The notes under the pieces were generated by a model that searched no databases, had not been told where the DNA came from, and saw nothing but the letters and a program-made list of their open reading frames with translations. This document shows, piece by piece, positions 1-8,350 of a stretch of 64,000 nt of DNA. Position 1 is the stretch's first letter, and each line of letters opens with the position of its first letter. The DNA is from Marthasterias glacialis (lineage: Eukaryota; Echinodermata; Asteroidea; Forcipulatida; Asteriidae). The translations under genes were made by a program, and so were the position numbers. The stretch is taken from positions 3,782,001-3,846,000 of the forward strand of contig OU452224.1 of assembly GCA_911728455.2 (NCBI GenBank), read 5' to 3'.

Positions 1-99
1 CTAAAAGAATCCGTATGTCTCATGTCTGGATTTTAGACGGTAGGGTTGAGTTAGATGGTGACGGTTAGAAGTAAATGTTGCTAGTCCATTAGTTGACGG

Positions 100-1269
100 T
101 CATTTTGAGTGAGATCCTTGTTTGTGTGTGACTTGTTCTTCCAATAAGGAAAGTAGGATTTCGAGTGCTTCATCTTGACTTTCGTTAAAACCAGAGTCGT
201 TGGGAATGGTGGAGAGCTGTTGGGTTGACCGGTCGATTGGACCTTGATTAAGTTTCGCTCTGATAAGTTTTTCCCTAATATTTTGGTCTTTTTTGAAGGC
301 AACAAATGGAGGATTTGGAAAAATCCTCTGGAGTGTTTCGTTGCCTTGTATTAGTGGCCAGTATTGATTGGTTGCACGGGTCAAGTCACCATGATTGATA
401 TAAGGATTGTATGTTGCCGTAAAGACAAGCGGAGTTTTGTTTTCCTTTTTGTTTTGTCGTTTATGAATCACATTTGATCGTTCTTTGAAAGATACTTTAT
501 CAGTCATTTTGTTTATTTCTGATAGACTGTAGCCTCTGGCTTTTAATCCTTCAGAAAAAGTATTGACCTTGATTAAGAAATCATCTTCATTGTTTGTGTT
601 TCTAGCATAGCGAAGGGTTTCTCCGTATATGAATGCTTTGAACACGTGTGGGGGGTGTGATGATGTTCTGTGTAGGTATTGGTAGGTTTCCGTGGGTTTG
701 GTGTAGACTTTTGTGTCCAGGGCACCAGTTTCTCGGAACCTTTTCCCTTTAAAAATGGTTAGGTCAAGATAGTTGATTGAAGTATCAGATGCCTCAAAAG
801 TAAATTTGAGGGTAGGGTGCATTTGATTCATAGTGTTGATTAGATCCTTGAAGTTTTCAAGGGTACTGTCGTAGATGACGAGAATGTCGTCTCTATAGCG
901 CCACCAAGTTAGAATATGATCAGCTTGTAGGATTTGTTTTTCCAGATCGTTTAGTGTTATATCACAAATTTCTGGGCTCGCAGTTGAGCCCATGGCACAT
1001 CCAATATTTTGTAGGTAATAGTTGTCACCGAATTGGAAGCAGTTTCTTCCCAAAATCAGTTCCAAGAGTCTGCGGATGTAGTCCGAGGGTGGTTTTGTGA
1101 TAGGGTATGAGTGGAGGTTTTGGTTGAGGGCGTTGCATACGCTGTTTATTGCCTCGTTTTGGCGGACATTTGTGTACATCAAAACAACATCTATAGTGGT
1201 TATCAGTACATTTGGTGGGAATTGTGAAATTTCCAAATTTTCGCAATGTGTCCGTGGTATCACGTACAT
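100..1269 (-). pseudogene. PLE-A reverse transcriptase, catalytic and thumb region
   Basis: This frame holds the palm and thumb of the RT. Motif A reads 'TIDVVLMYTN' (catalytic D), motif B 'CAMGSTASPEI', and motif C 'WWRYRDDILVIY', giving Y-R-D-D where many relatives have Y-V-D-D. It then has 'INYLDLTI', the Penelope-typical 'YTKPTETYQYLH' and 'SSHPPHVFKAFIYGE', and a thumb segment 'FPNPPFVAFKK..NIREKLIRAKL'. About 49 residues follow 'RAKL', acidic and Q/S-rich, with no GIY-YIG or Cys-rich linker, so the protein appears to lack the endonuclease found in canonical Penelope elements. Core RT sequence between the two halves is partly in another frame, so the gene counts as broken. Confidence 0.75.
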
Positions 1270-2135
1270 ATGTGGGTTGTGCGGTTACTATTGGAAGAAT
1301 GGAATAGTCCACGAATTCTGAGATTTTGGCTGTAGGGCTTGAGCATCCACTTATGATGGGTCGTCCTACGAATGGGATTCCCTCTGGTGGTGTCATACAT
1401 TGTAGGACATTCACACTGTTGAGAGATTGGGTTTAGATAAGCCAAAGTTTGTTTGTTTATGTAGTTGTTTTGAAACATGTCGAGGAGTAGATTATGAATC
1501 ATTGTTGTAGTTTGTTGTGTTATATCCTGATCCAGCTTTGTATAGTGCTCAGATTCAAGATGGCGGTAACCTACTTGTAGGTAGTCGTCATGGTTCAATA
1601 TGCAAATGCCTCTACCCTTGTCGTATGGTTTAATTACAACGTCTGGGTTGTTTTTCAGTTTTGTTATAGCTGAAAGCTCTTGTTTTGTCATGTTTGGTTT
1701 CTGATTTCTCAGTCTGACATGAGCAAATTGGTATTTTGTAGCTTCGAAATAATTATCGAGGGTCGCACATTGGGTTGTATTTGGTTGCCACTTTGTTGGT
1801 GGTTTGAATGGTTGCGTTTTGACAGGTTTGTTTTGCATTAGGAAAGCAATTCTCATTCTTCTTTGGAAGATATTGAAATCACTCAGAAGTTTTCGTCTGT
1901 TGGGTTTAGCGGGAGTTGGAACAAAATTTAGACCTTTTCCTAAAGCCACTTTCTCGATTGGGGAAAGGTTGGTTTTAGATAAGTTGGTGATGAATCGTTC
2001 ACTTTCTTCCGCTAGTTGTGTAAGAATATTCTTCTTAATAAACCATTTGGTATTTGAGCAGGTACTTGAAAAGCGATTGGCTTTTTGTTGGGATTGTGAG
2101 ATATGGGGTCGTTTGTTGAATTTACGTTTAGCCAT
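1260..2135 (-). pseudogene. PLE-A reverse transcriptase, N-terminal half
   Basis: The 291-residue frame begins M-A-K-R-K-F-N-K. The PLE-C copy begins M-V-N-R-K-N-N-K at the equivalent place, which supports the start. It carries the N-terminal block typical of Penelope-like RTs: a 'GKGLNFVPTP' segment near residue 67, a 'VIKPYDKGRGI' segment near residue 170 followed by a 'DDYLQVGYRHL' segment, and the start of the fingers. These resemble the well-known 'KGLKF.PTP' and 'VIKPADKGG' signatures. No GIY-YIG domain precedes the RT, unlike Naiad/Chlamys-type elements. The gene is broken. It lies about 195 nt downstream of the ORF1 stop in the same orientation. Confidence 0.75.
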
Positions 2136-2265
2136 ACTTCAAGAGATTTAATTTGAAAATAAGAAATTAATTTCAAATAAGATAACAGTATTGAGAATAA
2201 TAATATTTATGTACGGAATGCCGTTGTAATATTATTAAATATATAAACGATGACAAGTTTTGTAA

Positions 2266-2277
2266 TTCTCTTTTTGG
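2266..2277 (-). promoter_or_regulatory. Purine-rich HDE-like element, PLE-A
   Basis: In element sense this reads CCAAAAAGAGAA and starts 10 nt downstream of the stem-loop base. Histone pre-mRNAs carry a purine-rich downstream element (AAAGAG-type in vertebrates, CAAGAAAGA in sea urchins) that pairs with U7 snRNA. The PLE-C copy has CCAAAAAGAGAT at the same distance, and the chimeric units have CAAAAGAGAGA and CCAAAGAGAGA. Pairing to the host U7 is not tested. Confidence 0.45.
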
Positions 2278-2287
2278 AAGTAGTGGT

Positions 2288-2303
2288 GGTCCTGAAAAGG
2301 ACC
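2288..2303 (-). promoter_or_regulatory. Histone-type 3' stem-loop after PLE-A ORF1
   Basis: In element sense the 16 nt read GGTCCTTTTCAGGACC: a perfect 6-bp stem (GGUCCU/AGGACC) with loop UUUC, followed by ACCACC and preceded by CAAACC. Metazoan replication-dependent histone mRNAs end in a 6-bp stem starting GG, a U-rich 4-nt loop (often UUUC), and an ACCCA flank bound by SLBP. The element begins 27 nt after the ORF1 stop, a usual spacing for histone mRNAs. The same element stands at the same place in the other PLE copies (4596-4611, 6185-6200, 8351-8366). Function as an SLBP site is inferred. Confidence 0.6.
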
Positions 2304-2330
2304 GGTTTGTTTTGTTTCTTAAGTTAGCTC

Positions 2331-3152
2331 TCACTTGTCTCTCTTCCGTTTCTGTCCCCGGTTTGGTGGTTGTCTGGGGCCTATGAAGAAACCGAAGAGA
2401 TGCGTTGCCGTTCTCAGCTCCGGTCCACTGAAGTGCTTTACCAGCTTCTCTCGACTTTCCTTCTTGGCCTCTTCTAACTTAACTTCCACTTCTTTTGCCA
2501 CTCGGTTGTACTCCGCCTGGCTCAGTTTTGCAAACAACAGTGAAGCCGTGTTGTTCAATTTATTCCAGTCTGCAGTAAATCCAGAGCTGAAACTGAACTC
2601 ACGGTGTGGGTGAGGTGGCTTCACTGCGTTTTTGAGGTAGGGCGGTGGTTGGTTTGTTGAGATGGCTTTTATCAGTACCGAAATTTGGTGGGTGATGTGT
2701 CTTTTAGCGGAGGTTAGCTTTGTAATCGGCTCCGCCAAAGATTTCACCAATTTGAAATCGGTATCTGACAAGCGAGTGTGGGTGGTTGGTGTCTCGTTAG
2801 GGAACTCTTCACGTATGTCCAAGGATGTGATCAACGATTCCTCTAGGCGGTTGATAAGCGGGATTTGACCGCAAGGGAAATCGTCTTCGTCGGAGGACTG
2901 CGTTGAAGGTGAAGAGTGGTGGACCTTGGGGATCTTGGGTCTTGAGCTTGGGCTGGACTTCTGGTGGTTCTTGGAAGGCTTGTTGAGGCTGAGTTTAGAC
3001 ATTGTGTCTGATGACTCGTGTGTGGTCAACGACGGTGTATGTCTAGGGCTTTTGCGGACGTCAGTGTGTTTACCCAATTGTGTACTTGCGTTGTTCCACA
3101 AATGTGATTGGTCCGTTGGATAGTTCCTTTGTTGGGGGGGAGACATGTCCAA
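2331..3152 (-). CDS. PLE-A ORF1 protein (uncharacterised, NLS-tailed)
   Basis: This is an open frame of 273 codons. The likely start is the internal Met51 (codon at 3002-3000, 'MSKLSLNK'), because the other copies begin with comparable 'MSTKLSKS' and 'MSSSLSKS' segments and similarity upstream is poor. From Met51 the protein has a Ser/Lys-rich N terminus, an acidic patch and 'FPCGQIPLINRLEESL', then 'NQPPPYL', 'PPHPHREF', 'ASLLFAKLSQAEY' (predicted helical, charged), and 'LFGFFIGPRQPPNRGQKRKRDK' at the end. The KRKR tail looks like a nuclear localisation signal. No zinc knuckle or RRM is visible. Some PLEs (e.g. Athena of rotifers) are known to have an ORF1 of unclear role; RNA binding or chaperone activity would be a guess. 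Confidence 0.7.
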   Translation of the reverse strand: MDMSPPQQRNYPTDQSHLWNNASTQLGKHTDVRKSPRHTPSLTTHESSDTMSKLSLNKPSKNHQKSSPSSRPKIPKVHHSSPSTQSSDEDDFPCGQIPLINRLEESLITSLDIREEFPNETPTTHTRLSDTDFKLVKSLAEPITKLTSAKRHITHQISVLIKAISTNQPPPYLKNAVKPPHPHREFSFSSGFTADWNKLNNTASLLFAKLSQAEYNRVAKEVEVKLEEAKKESREKLVKHFSGPELRTATHLFGFFIGPRQPPNRGQKRKRDK

Positions 3153-3200
3153 TTGTTTCGATGGGGTTTTGGCTTACAGAGAAGGCGCGGGAAAACCTCA

Positions 3201-3840
3201 CCAAGATGGCTTCAGGATTTAAGCCTAATCTGTGTTAGTTTTGAAGTAGAAAATGTTTGTTTTTCTCCAGTTGTGGAAATATTGGAAACAATTTTTATTT
3301 TCTACTGATGCAAGGTCGGTATTGCATGTGAAATAGCCAGATTATATGTTCCTTTCCGATTGGGAATTAGGAAAAAGTATCAGAATAGGTGAGCCAAAGT
3401 AGGGTGTGTTTTATAATTTACTGTCTATTAGTGATTTTCAGGTGTTCTGAGTGTCCTTTACCGCATGCGGAAGTATGGATATTGCAGTTTTTGTTTGACG
3501 CTTGCGTCTGTATAGTATGACAGAAAATTATTTCAAATTCCGGAGAAATTGATGTATGGGTAGCATCCATTCACGGATGAGCATGAGGTTAAGATACTTT
3601 GTGTTGTTAAAAAGTTTGTGTCAGAACGGGGGCGACATCAGACATCAGTTGCCGTGTTACTATTTTTGTGTAGGTAAACAGCCAAGATGGTGTTTGTTTA
3701 CAAGAACTTCACGTACAATGCATTTTGCAAAGTTGTGTGAGTTTAAGTTTGATTGAAAAGTGATGGTGCTGTCCAATTCAGTGACACTTTGTAACTGTTG
3801 ACTTGAAATCACAAAATTGTAAAAGTATTTTTACAAATTT
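3201..3840. other. Spacer without recognisable gene
   Basis: About 640 bp of AT-rich DNA between PLE-A and the chimeric array. It holds a CCGCATGCGG palindrome near 3458-3471. I saw no coding segment, TIR or tandem repeat. Confidence 0.4.
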
Positions 3841-4136
3841 GTGGGCTGCTCTTGGTGTGGCGCTTGTGAAAGGATTTGCTCAGCTTGGTAGACATGTTGT
3901 TAATGGCTTGGCGGCCGTTGTGACTTGTGCTTATCAACCTTGAGTACGGACGTGATGGGGGTGACAACAATATAATCCTGGTATAATCCAACAGTGAAGA
4001 TGTGGTGCGTGGGTGAGTGGCGCGTGGTGAATAGTAGGTTCCTTGTGGTGAATAGGTGGATTAGCATCCAAGTGGTTCCGGTAATGGTTTTGGCTTTCAG
4101 ATAAAACGCGGGAAATCTTTGGGTAGACTTTTTTAA
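3841..4136 (-). pseudogene. PLE ORF1 N-terminal fragment plus 5' region (unit 1 left edge)
   Basis: The minus strand carries the PLE 5' region (4120-3900) and then the first ~18 codons of an ORF1, starting at the conserved Met (3895-3893, 'MSTKLSKSFHKRHTKS'), after which unrelated spacer begins. It is a truncated end of the tandem array, nearly identical to the same part of the other units. Confidence 0.6.
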
Positions 4137-4260
4137 TAATAATAATAATAATAACAGGCATTTATATTGTGCTTTTCCAAAACATGATCAAAGCGCATAA
4201 CAAAAGAAAGGGATAAATTAAAACAGGCAAGGAGATCAATTTAAATTACAATTTAGGAAA
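4137..4260 (-). mobile_element. CR1-type LINE 3' tail, copy 1
   Basis: On the minus strand the sequence gives the last codons of a LINE ORF2 ('CLFPKL' then stop), a short 3' UTR with GCGCTTTGATCATG..., AATATAAATGCCTG, and a terminal (TTA)n run. CR1/L2-group LINEs of many invertebrates end with this kind of 'GCGC..ATAAATGCCTG' tail and a short microsatellite. It abuts the PLE 5' end directly. Confidence 0.65.
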
Positions 4261-4560
4261 CAGACAACTTGCAAAGTTACCTTTCTTGACATCCTTCATT
4301 ATCAAAACCGTTCTTGCTTCAGTCATCCAGGTGGGGACCTTACCCTGTACTAGATAGTCTTGCAGTTGTAGGGCCATTCGCTCATGTAAACTACGGAAGT
4401 TCTTCAACCAGTACCCATGCACATGATCCGGACCGGGGGCTTTCGAGTTTGGCACTTTCCTTACCTGTCTTTTTACCTTGTCCACGTCTATGTGGAATCC
4501 TTCTTGCTCGAGTTGTGCCTATTTGATCTAGATGCTTCTCCAATTCTCCAAAACTGACAA
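4261..4560 (-). pseudogene. R2/NeSL/Hero-like LINE fragments, copy 1
   Basis: The minus-strand frame 4485-4246 includes 'VPNSKAPGPDHVHGYWLKNF' and 'VPTWMTEARTVLIMKD', the RT segment before motif A of a widespread LINE family whose full copies carry a C-terminal restriction-like endonuclease. Just upstream (4560-4507) is a remnant of that family's C terminus ('GELEKHLDQIGTT'), joined out of order. The last residues switch into the CR1 tail. It is a chimeric scrap, not a functional gene. Family assignment is by recognition of the two segments. Confidence 0.6.
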
Positions 4561-4595
4561 AGTTGTTTGTACTATCTCTCTTTTGAAAAAGTGGT

Positions 4596-4611
4596 GGTCC
4601 TGAGAAGGGCC
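4596..4611 (-). promoter_or_regulatory. Histone-type stem-loop, PLE-B copy 1
   Basis: In element sense it reads GGCCCTTCTCAGGACC, then ACCACC. Five of six stem pairs hold and the loop is UCUC. It starts 27 nt after the ORF1 stop at 4639. A purine-rich CAAAAGAGAGA follows at 4575-4586 (minus strand). It is a slightly decayed version of the perfect element at 2288-2303. Confidence 0.5.
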
Positions 4612-4638
4612 GGTTGTTTTGTTTAGCGAAGTTGTCTG

Positions 4639-5311
4639 TTACTTGCTGTCACGCTTTCTCTTCACGCCCTTGGTAGGATGAGGTCTTGGCCGGGTGAAAA
4701 ATCCGAAGAGGTGAACTGCTGTTTGTAACTCTGCCCTGTTGAAGTGGTCCACCAGCCTCTGTCTTGATTGTTTGTTGGTGTCTCCCAGTCTCGTAGTTAG
4801 TTCCTTGGCTTGATGCTTGTACTCCTCTAGAGCTAGTTTTGTGAACAACAGTGAGGCCTTAGTATTGAGCCACTCCCAATTGTCTGTAAAGGATGTTTGG
4901 AAGGTAACTCCTCGGTGTGGATGTGGAGGCTTCGTTCACTGTGCTTTTCAAATATGGTGGGGGTTGATTTGCTGAGAAGGCTTTCTCGAAAACTGAAATG
5001 TGTTTCGTGGTGTGCGTTTTGGCAGACGTCAATTTGTTGACAGATTCTGCCAGAGACTTCACTAAATTGAAATCAGTTTCCAAGAGTACTACTCGGGGAG
5101 TAGGGGTTTCCCCAGCAAATTCTTCCCAGATGTCTAGAGAAGTTATAAGCGATTCTTCTATCTGGTCAATGAGGGGTACTTGACCACACTGGATGTCTCT
5201 TGAAGTGGATGATGAAGCTGGAGACATGGGAGACGAAGTGTGCTGGACAGCAGGCCGTGGGCTGCTCTTGGTGTGGCGCTTGTGAAAGGATTTGCTCAGC
5301 TTGGTAGACAT
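4639..5311 (-). pseudogene. PLE-B ORF1, copy 1 (broken)
   Basis: This is a diverged relative of the PLE-A ORF1. It shows the conserved start ('MSTKLSKS', Met at 5311), 'CGQVPLIDQIEESLITSLDI', 'NQPPPYLKS', 'LFTKLALEEYK' and the tail 'LFGFFTRPRPHPTKGVKRKR'. It aligns block by block with the ORF1 at 3002-2331 and with that of PLE-C. It is broken, at least once. No RT ORF follows it. Confidence 0.65.
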
Positions 5312-5551
5312 GTTGTCAATGGCTTGGCGGCTGTTGTGACTTGTGCTTATCAACCTTGAGTACGGACGTGATGGGGGTGACAACAATATAATCCTGGTAT
5401 AATCCAACAGTGAAGATGTGGTGCCAGGGTGGGTGGCGCGTGGTGAATAGTAGGTTCCTTGTGGTGAATAGGTGGATTAGCATCCAAGTGGTTCCGGTAA
5501 TGGTTTTGGTTTTCAGATAAAACGCGGGAAGGCTTTGGGTAGACTTTCTTA
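5312..5551 (-). mobile_element. PLE-B 5' region, unit 2
   Basis: Minus-strand leader between the CR1 tail junction (about 5551) and the ORF1 start. It is nearly identical to 4136-3896. Translation upstream of the conserved Met stays open for a while in both copies but is not conserved with PLE-A, so it is treated as leader. Confidence 0.5.
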
Positions 5552-5675
5552 ATCATAATAATAATAATAACAGGTATTTATCTTGCGCTTTTCCAAGACA
5601 TCAAAGCGCATAACAAAAGAAAGGGATAAATTAAAACAGGCAAGAAGATCAATTTAAATTACAATTTAGGAAACA
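5552..5675 (-). mobile_element. CR1-type LINE 3' tail, copy 2
   Basis: Second copy of the tail at 4137-4260, same orientation, with the (TTA)n run at 5553-5570 abutting the PLE leader. Minor differences only. Confidence 0.65.
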
Positions 5676-6150
5676 GACAACTTGCAATGTTACCTTTCTT
5701 GACATCCTTCCTTATCAAAACCGTTCTTGCTTCAGTCATCTAGGTGGGGACCTTACCCTGTACTAGACAGTCTTGCAGTTGTAGGGCCATTCGCTCATGT
5801 AAACTACGGAAGTTCTTCAACCAATACCCATGCAAAAAATTGGTGTAAAAAAAATGGCAGGAAACAATTTGTATCTTCAATAGAATCGAGAGCCAATCTG
5901 AAGCAGTGCTCCTTGTCTCGCCAGCGTATTATTATTATTATTTCACGATATCACAGCATGCAAAAGAAAGATCTCATTTTCCTTTGTGCCGGTAACATCT
6001 CGAGTCGGGCTACGTCCCGTAGCCTTAGATCTCGAGGGTCTTTCGCAGGATCCTAGCTGTTCCCAAAAGTTCCGCCTTCTGCAGCAAATCTACCCTCACA
6101 GTTGTGCCTATTTGATTTAGATGCTTCTCCAATTCTCCAAAATTGACAAA
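5676..6150 (-). pseudogene. R2/NeSL/Hero-like LINE C terminus, 3' UTR and RT fragment
   Basis: On the minus strand, immediately after the PLE purine-rich element, a frame reads 'FGELEKHLNQIGTT' and then 'DLLQKAELLGTARILRKTLEI' with a stop near 6026. This is the characteristic C-terminal end of a restriction-like-endonuclease LINE family. A 3' UTR follows, with an (AAT)n run at 5928-5942, then by about 5836 the same RT scrap as in unit 1, then the CR1 tail. The simplest reading is a strongly 5'-truncated LINE inserted just downstream of a PLE ORF1 stem-loop. Confidence 0.6.
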
Positions 6151-6184
6151 GTTGTTTGTACTATCTCTCTTTGGAAAAAGTGGT

Positions 6185-6200
6185 GGTCCTGAGAAGGGCT
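6185..6200 (-). promoter_or_regulatory. Decayed histone-type stem-loop, PLE-B copy 2
   Basis: In element sense it reads AGCCCTTCTCAGGACC, then ACCACC. Four of six pairs remain. The position (27 nt after the ORF1 stop at 6228) and the downstream CCAAAGAGAGA (6164-6174) are conserved. Confidence 0.4.
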
Positions 6201-6227
6201 GGTTGTTTTGTTTAGCGAAGTTGTCTG

Positions 6228-6898
6228 TTACTTGCTGTCATGCTTTCTCTTCACGCCCTTGGTAGGATGGGGTCTTGGCCGGGTGAAAAATCCGAAGAGG
6301 TGAACTGCTGTTCGTGACTCTGCCCTGTTGAAGTGGTCCACCAGCCTCTGTCTTGATTGTTTGTTGGTGTCTCCCAGTCTCGTAGTTAGTTCCTTGGCTT
6401 GATGCTTGTACTCCTCTAGAGCTAGTTTTGTGAACAACAGTGAGGCCTTAGTATTGAGCCGCTCCCAATTGTCCGTAAAGGATGTTTGGAAGGTAACTCC
6501 TCGGTGTGGATGTGGAGGCTACGATCACTGTGCTTTTCAAATATGGCGGGGGTTGATTTGCTGAGAAGGCTTTCTCGAAAACTGAAATGTGTTTCGTTAT
6601 CCGGTCTTGGCAGATGTCAATTTGTTACAGTTTCTGAGAGACTTCACTAAATTGAAATCAGTTTCTGAGAGTACTACTCGGGGAGTAGGGGTTTCCCCAG
6701 CAAATTCTTCCCGGATGTCTAGAGAAGTTATAAGCGATTCTTCTAGCTGGTCAATGAGGGGTACTTGACCACACAAAATGTCTCTTGAAGTGGATGATGA
6801 AGCCGGAGACACAGGAGACGAAGTGTGCTGGACAGGAGGCCAGGAGGCCTGCTCTTGGTGTGGCGCTTGTGAAAGGATTTGCTCAGCTTGGTAGACAT
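6228..6898 (-). pseudogene. PLE-B ORF1, copy 2 (broken)
   Basis: Near-duplicate of 4639-5311, with the conserved Met at 6898 and the same blocks ('CGQVPLIDQLEESL', 'LFTKLALEEYK', 'KGVKRK'). It is broken more than once. The high identity to copy 1 outside the breaks indicates that the tandem duplication is more recent than the split between the PLE-A, -B and -C lineages. Confidence 0.6.
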
Positions 6899-7021
6899 GT
6901 TGTCAATGGCTTGGCGGCCGTTGTGACTTGTGCTTATCAACCTTGAGTACGGACGTGATGGGGGTGACAACAATATAATCCTGGTATAATCCAACAGTGA
7001 AGATGTGGTGCGTGGGTGGGT

Positions 7022-7366
7022 GGCTAATAATAACAGGCATTTATATTGCGCTTTCCAAAACATGACCAAAGCGCATAACAAAAGAAAGGGATAAATTAAA
7101 ACAGGCAAGAAGATAAATTTAAATTACAATTTAGGAAACAGATAAGTTTTAAGTTTACGCTTAAATATAACAACACAAGAAGAATCACAGACACTAATGG
7201 GGAGATTGTTCCAAAGTTCAGCAGCAGACAGTGAGAAGGCGTGTTTGCTGTAAGATAATTTGGACTTGTGAGTGCTAAGCCGAGTTCTATCGGAAGAAGA
7301 ACGGAGTCCTTGACGGTTGCTGTCAGCCTTTTCCTTGGGACCTGGCGCAAAGCCAGGATACTCCAC
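7022..7366 (-). pseudogene. CR1/L2-type LINE ORF2 C terminus and 3' tail
   Basis: The minus-strand frame 7366-7124 ends 'SLSAAELWNNLPISV', 'FKRKLKTYLFPKL' and stop, which is the classic end of CR1/L2-group RT proteins (AA..LWNSLP...F...LK..LF). The 3' UTR with the ATAAATGCCTG tail follows to about 7022. This is a longer version of the tail at 4137 and 5552, so the chimeric array probably started from this arrangement. Confidence 0.65.
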
Positions 7367-7500
7367 CTGTTTGACCCTTTAGCTGCTTTCATCACCTCTT
7401 GAACCCTCATCTTAATCTGTACCTCCTCCTCCGTAAGCTCTAATCCCTCCACTTCGTCTATACCTCTGTCATCCTGATTTTTGGTAGAAAGTACATGGTG
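7367..7500 (-). other. Junction segment between CR1 fragment and PLE-C
   Basis: This short stretch encodes an acidic segment ('ELTEEEVQIKMRVQEVMKAA') in one minus-strand frame. It resembles linkers of LINE ORFs but is not assignable. Confidence 0.3.
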
Positions 7501-8238
7501 GGACAAGTCACGTTTTGTGTGAGTGGGTCGAGGTACTCAAAAGTATGGCAGTTGATTACGTTTTGGTTTACCATTTTTGTGAGAGCGTTATGAACCAACT
7601 GGGTTGTTTGTTGTGTGATATCTTGTTCTAGCTCTATGTAGTGCTGAGAATCAAGATGGAGGTAGCCAACGTTGAGGTAGTCAGTGTAGTTCATAATGTA
7701 GATTCCTCTGCCTTTGTCATATGGTTTGATCACGATTTGTTTGTTGTTTTTCAATTGGTTTAGAGCTGATAGATCTTGCTTTGAGAAGTTCTTCCTCTGA
7801 TTTCTCAAACGGATGTGGGCAAGTTCGTATTTAGTGGCTTCCAAATAGTTCTCAAGTGTGAGATTAAATGTAGATTTGGGATGCCAGGTAGATGGTGGTT
7901 TGAAGGGTTTCATTGTGAGTTTCGAAAGATTTGTTGTGCATTAAAAATGCAATTCTCATTCTTCGATTGAATTTGTTTATATCACTCAAAAGAGAACGGC
8001 GGGTAGGTTTAGCCGGGGTTGGAACGAAGTTTAAACCTTTACCTAATATGATTTTCAGGTGTGTAGAAAGGTCGATATTAGAAAGGTTTGTTATGTAATG
8101 TTCACTTTGATGGGCTAAATCAGTTAAAAGACTAAGTTTTCTTTGTTTGGATTGTGATGAGCAATGGCGGGAAAAGTGTTTTACTTTTCTGTGATTTTTT
8201 GCATGTGATTTTCCTTTATTGTTTTTGCGATTTACCAT
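7458..8238 (-). pseudogene. PLE-C reverse transcriptase, N-terminal part
   Basis: It starts 'MVNRKNNKG' at 8238 and shows 'GKGLNFVPTPAKPTRRSLLSD' and 'IVIKPYDKGRGIYI', then 'PTMYFLPKI' at the junction; the last is the Penelope-family '(Y/F)LPKIHK' landmark. It aligns closely with 2135-1400 of PLE-A. Palm motifs A-C are absent because the element is cut off. It is broken at least once besides the truncation. Confidence 0.7.
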
Positions 8239-8350
8239 TATAGCTGTTGCAAAGTTTGTTTAGGGTAAAATAATAATACTTGCTATAAGTGAAGCTTAAT
8301 ATTATTACGAGTCAAGTGATGGTAATATATCTCTTTTTGGAGTTGGTGGT

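Larger units (their letters stand above)
100..3200 (-). mobile_element. Penelope-like element A (ORF1 + RT), broken
   Basis: On the minus strand a retroelement runs from a 5' end near 3200 through ORF1 (3152-2331) and a reverse-transcriptase ORF (2135-100). The 5' border is placed by the segment around 3160-3200, which resembles the 5' region of the other copies near 4090-4120 and 5510-5530 (shared TTTTGGCTT..CAGA..CGCGGGAA on the plus strand). The RT has Penelope-type features described in the two RT entries. ORF1 is open; the RT is broken, with about two breaks. No GIY-YIG domain follows the RT before its stop. The element may continue beyond position 1. Assignment to Penelope-like elements comes from motif recognition; the clade is not resolved. 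Confidence 0.8.
3841..7140 (-). repeat. Tandem array of chimeric retroelement units (~1.41 and ~1.59 kb)
   Basis: Landmarks recur in direct orientation. The segment TTGTGAAAGGATTTGCTC lies at 3867, 5280 and about 6870. A 'GGATAAATTAAAACAGGCAAG' tract lies at about 4211, 5625 and 7089. A TGTCTGTTACTTGCTGTCA tract lies near 4630 and 6221. Each unit, read on the minus strand, contains PLE 5' region, ORF1, stem-loop, pieces of an R2/NeSL/Hero-like LINE, and a CR1 3' tail. Offsets are about 1413 bp and 1590 bp. The longer unit has a different LINE segment between about 5836 and 6110. The third copy lacks about 110 bp between the PLE 5' region and the CR1 tail. The first copy begins abruptly inside ORF1 at about 3841. 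Confidence 0.8.
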
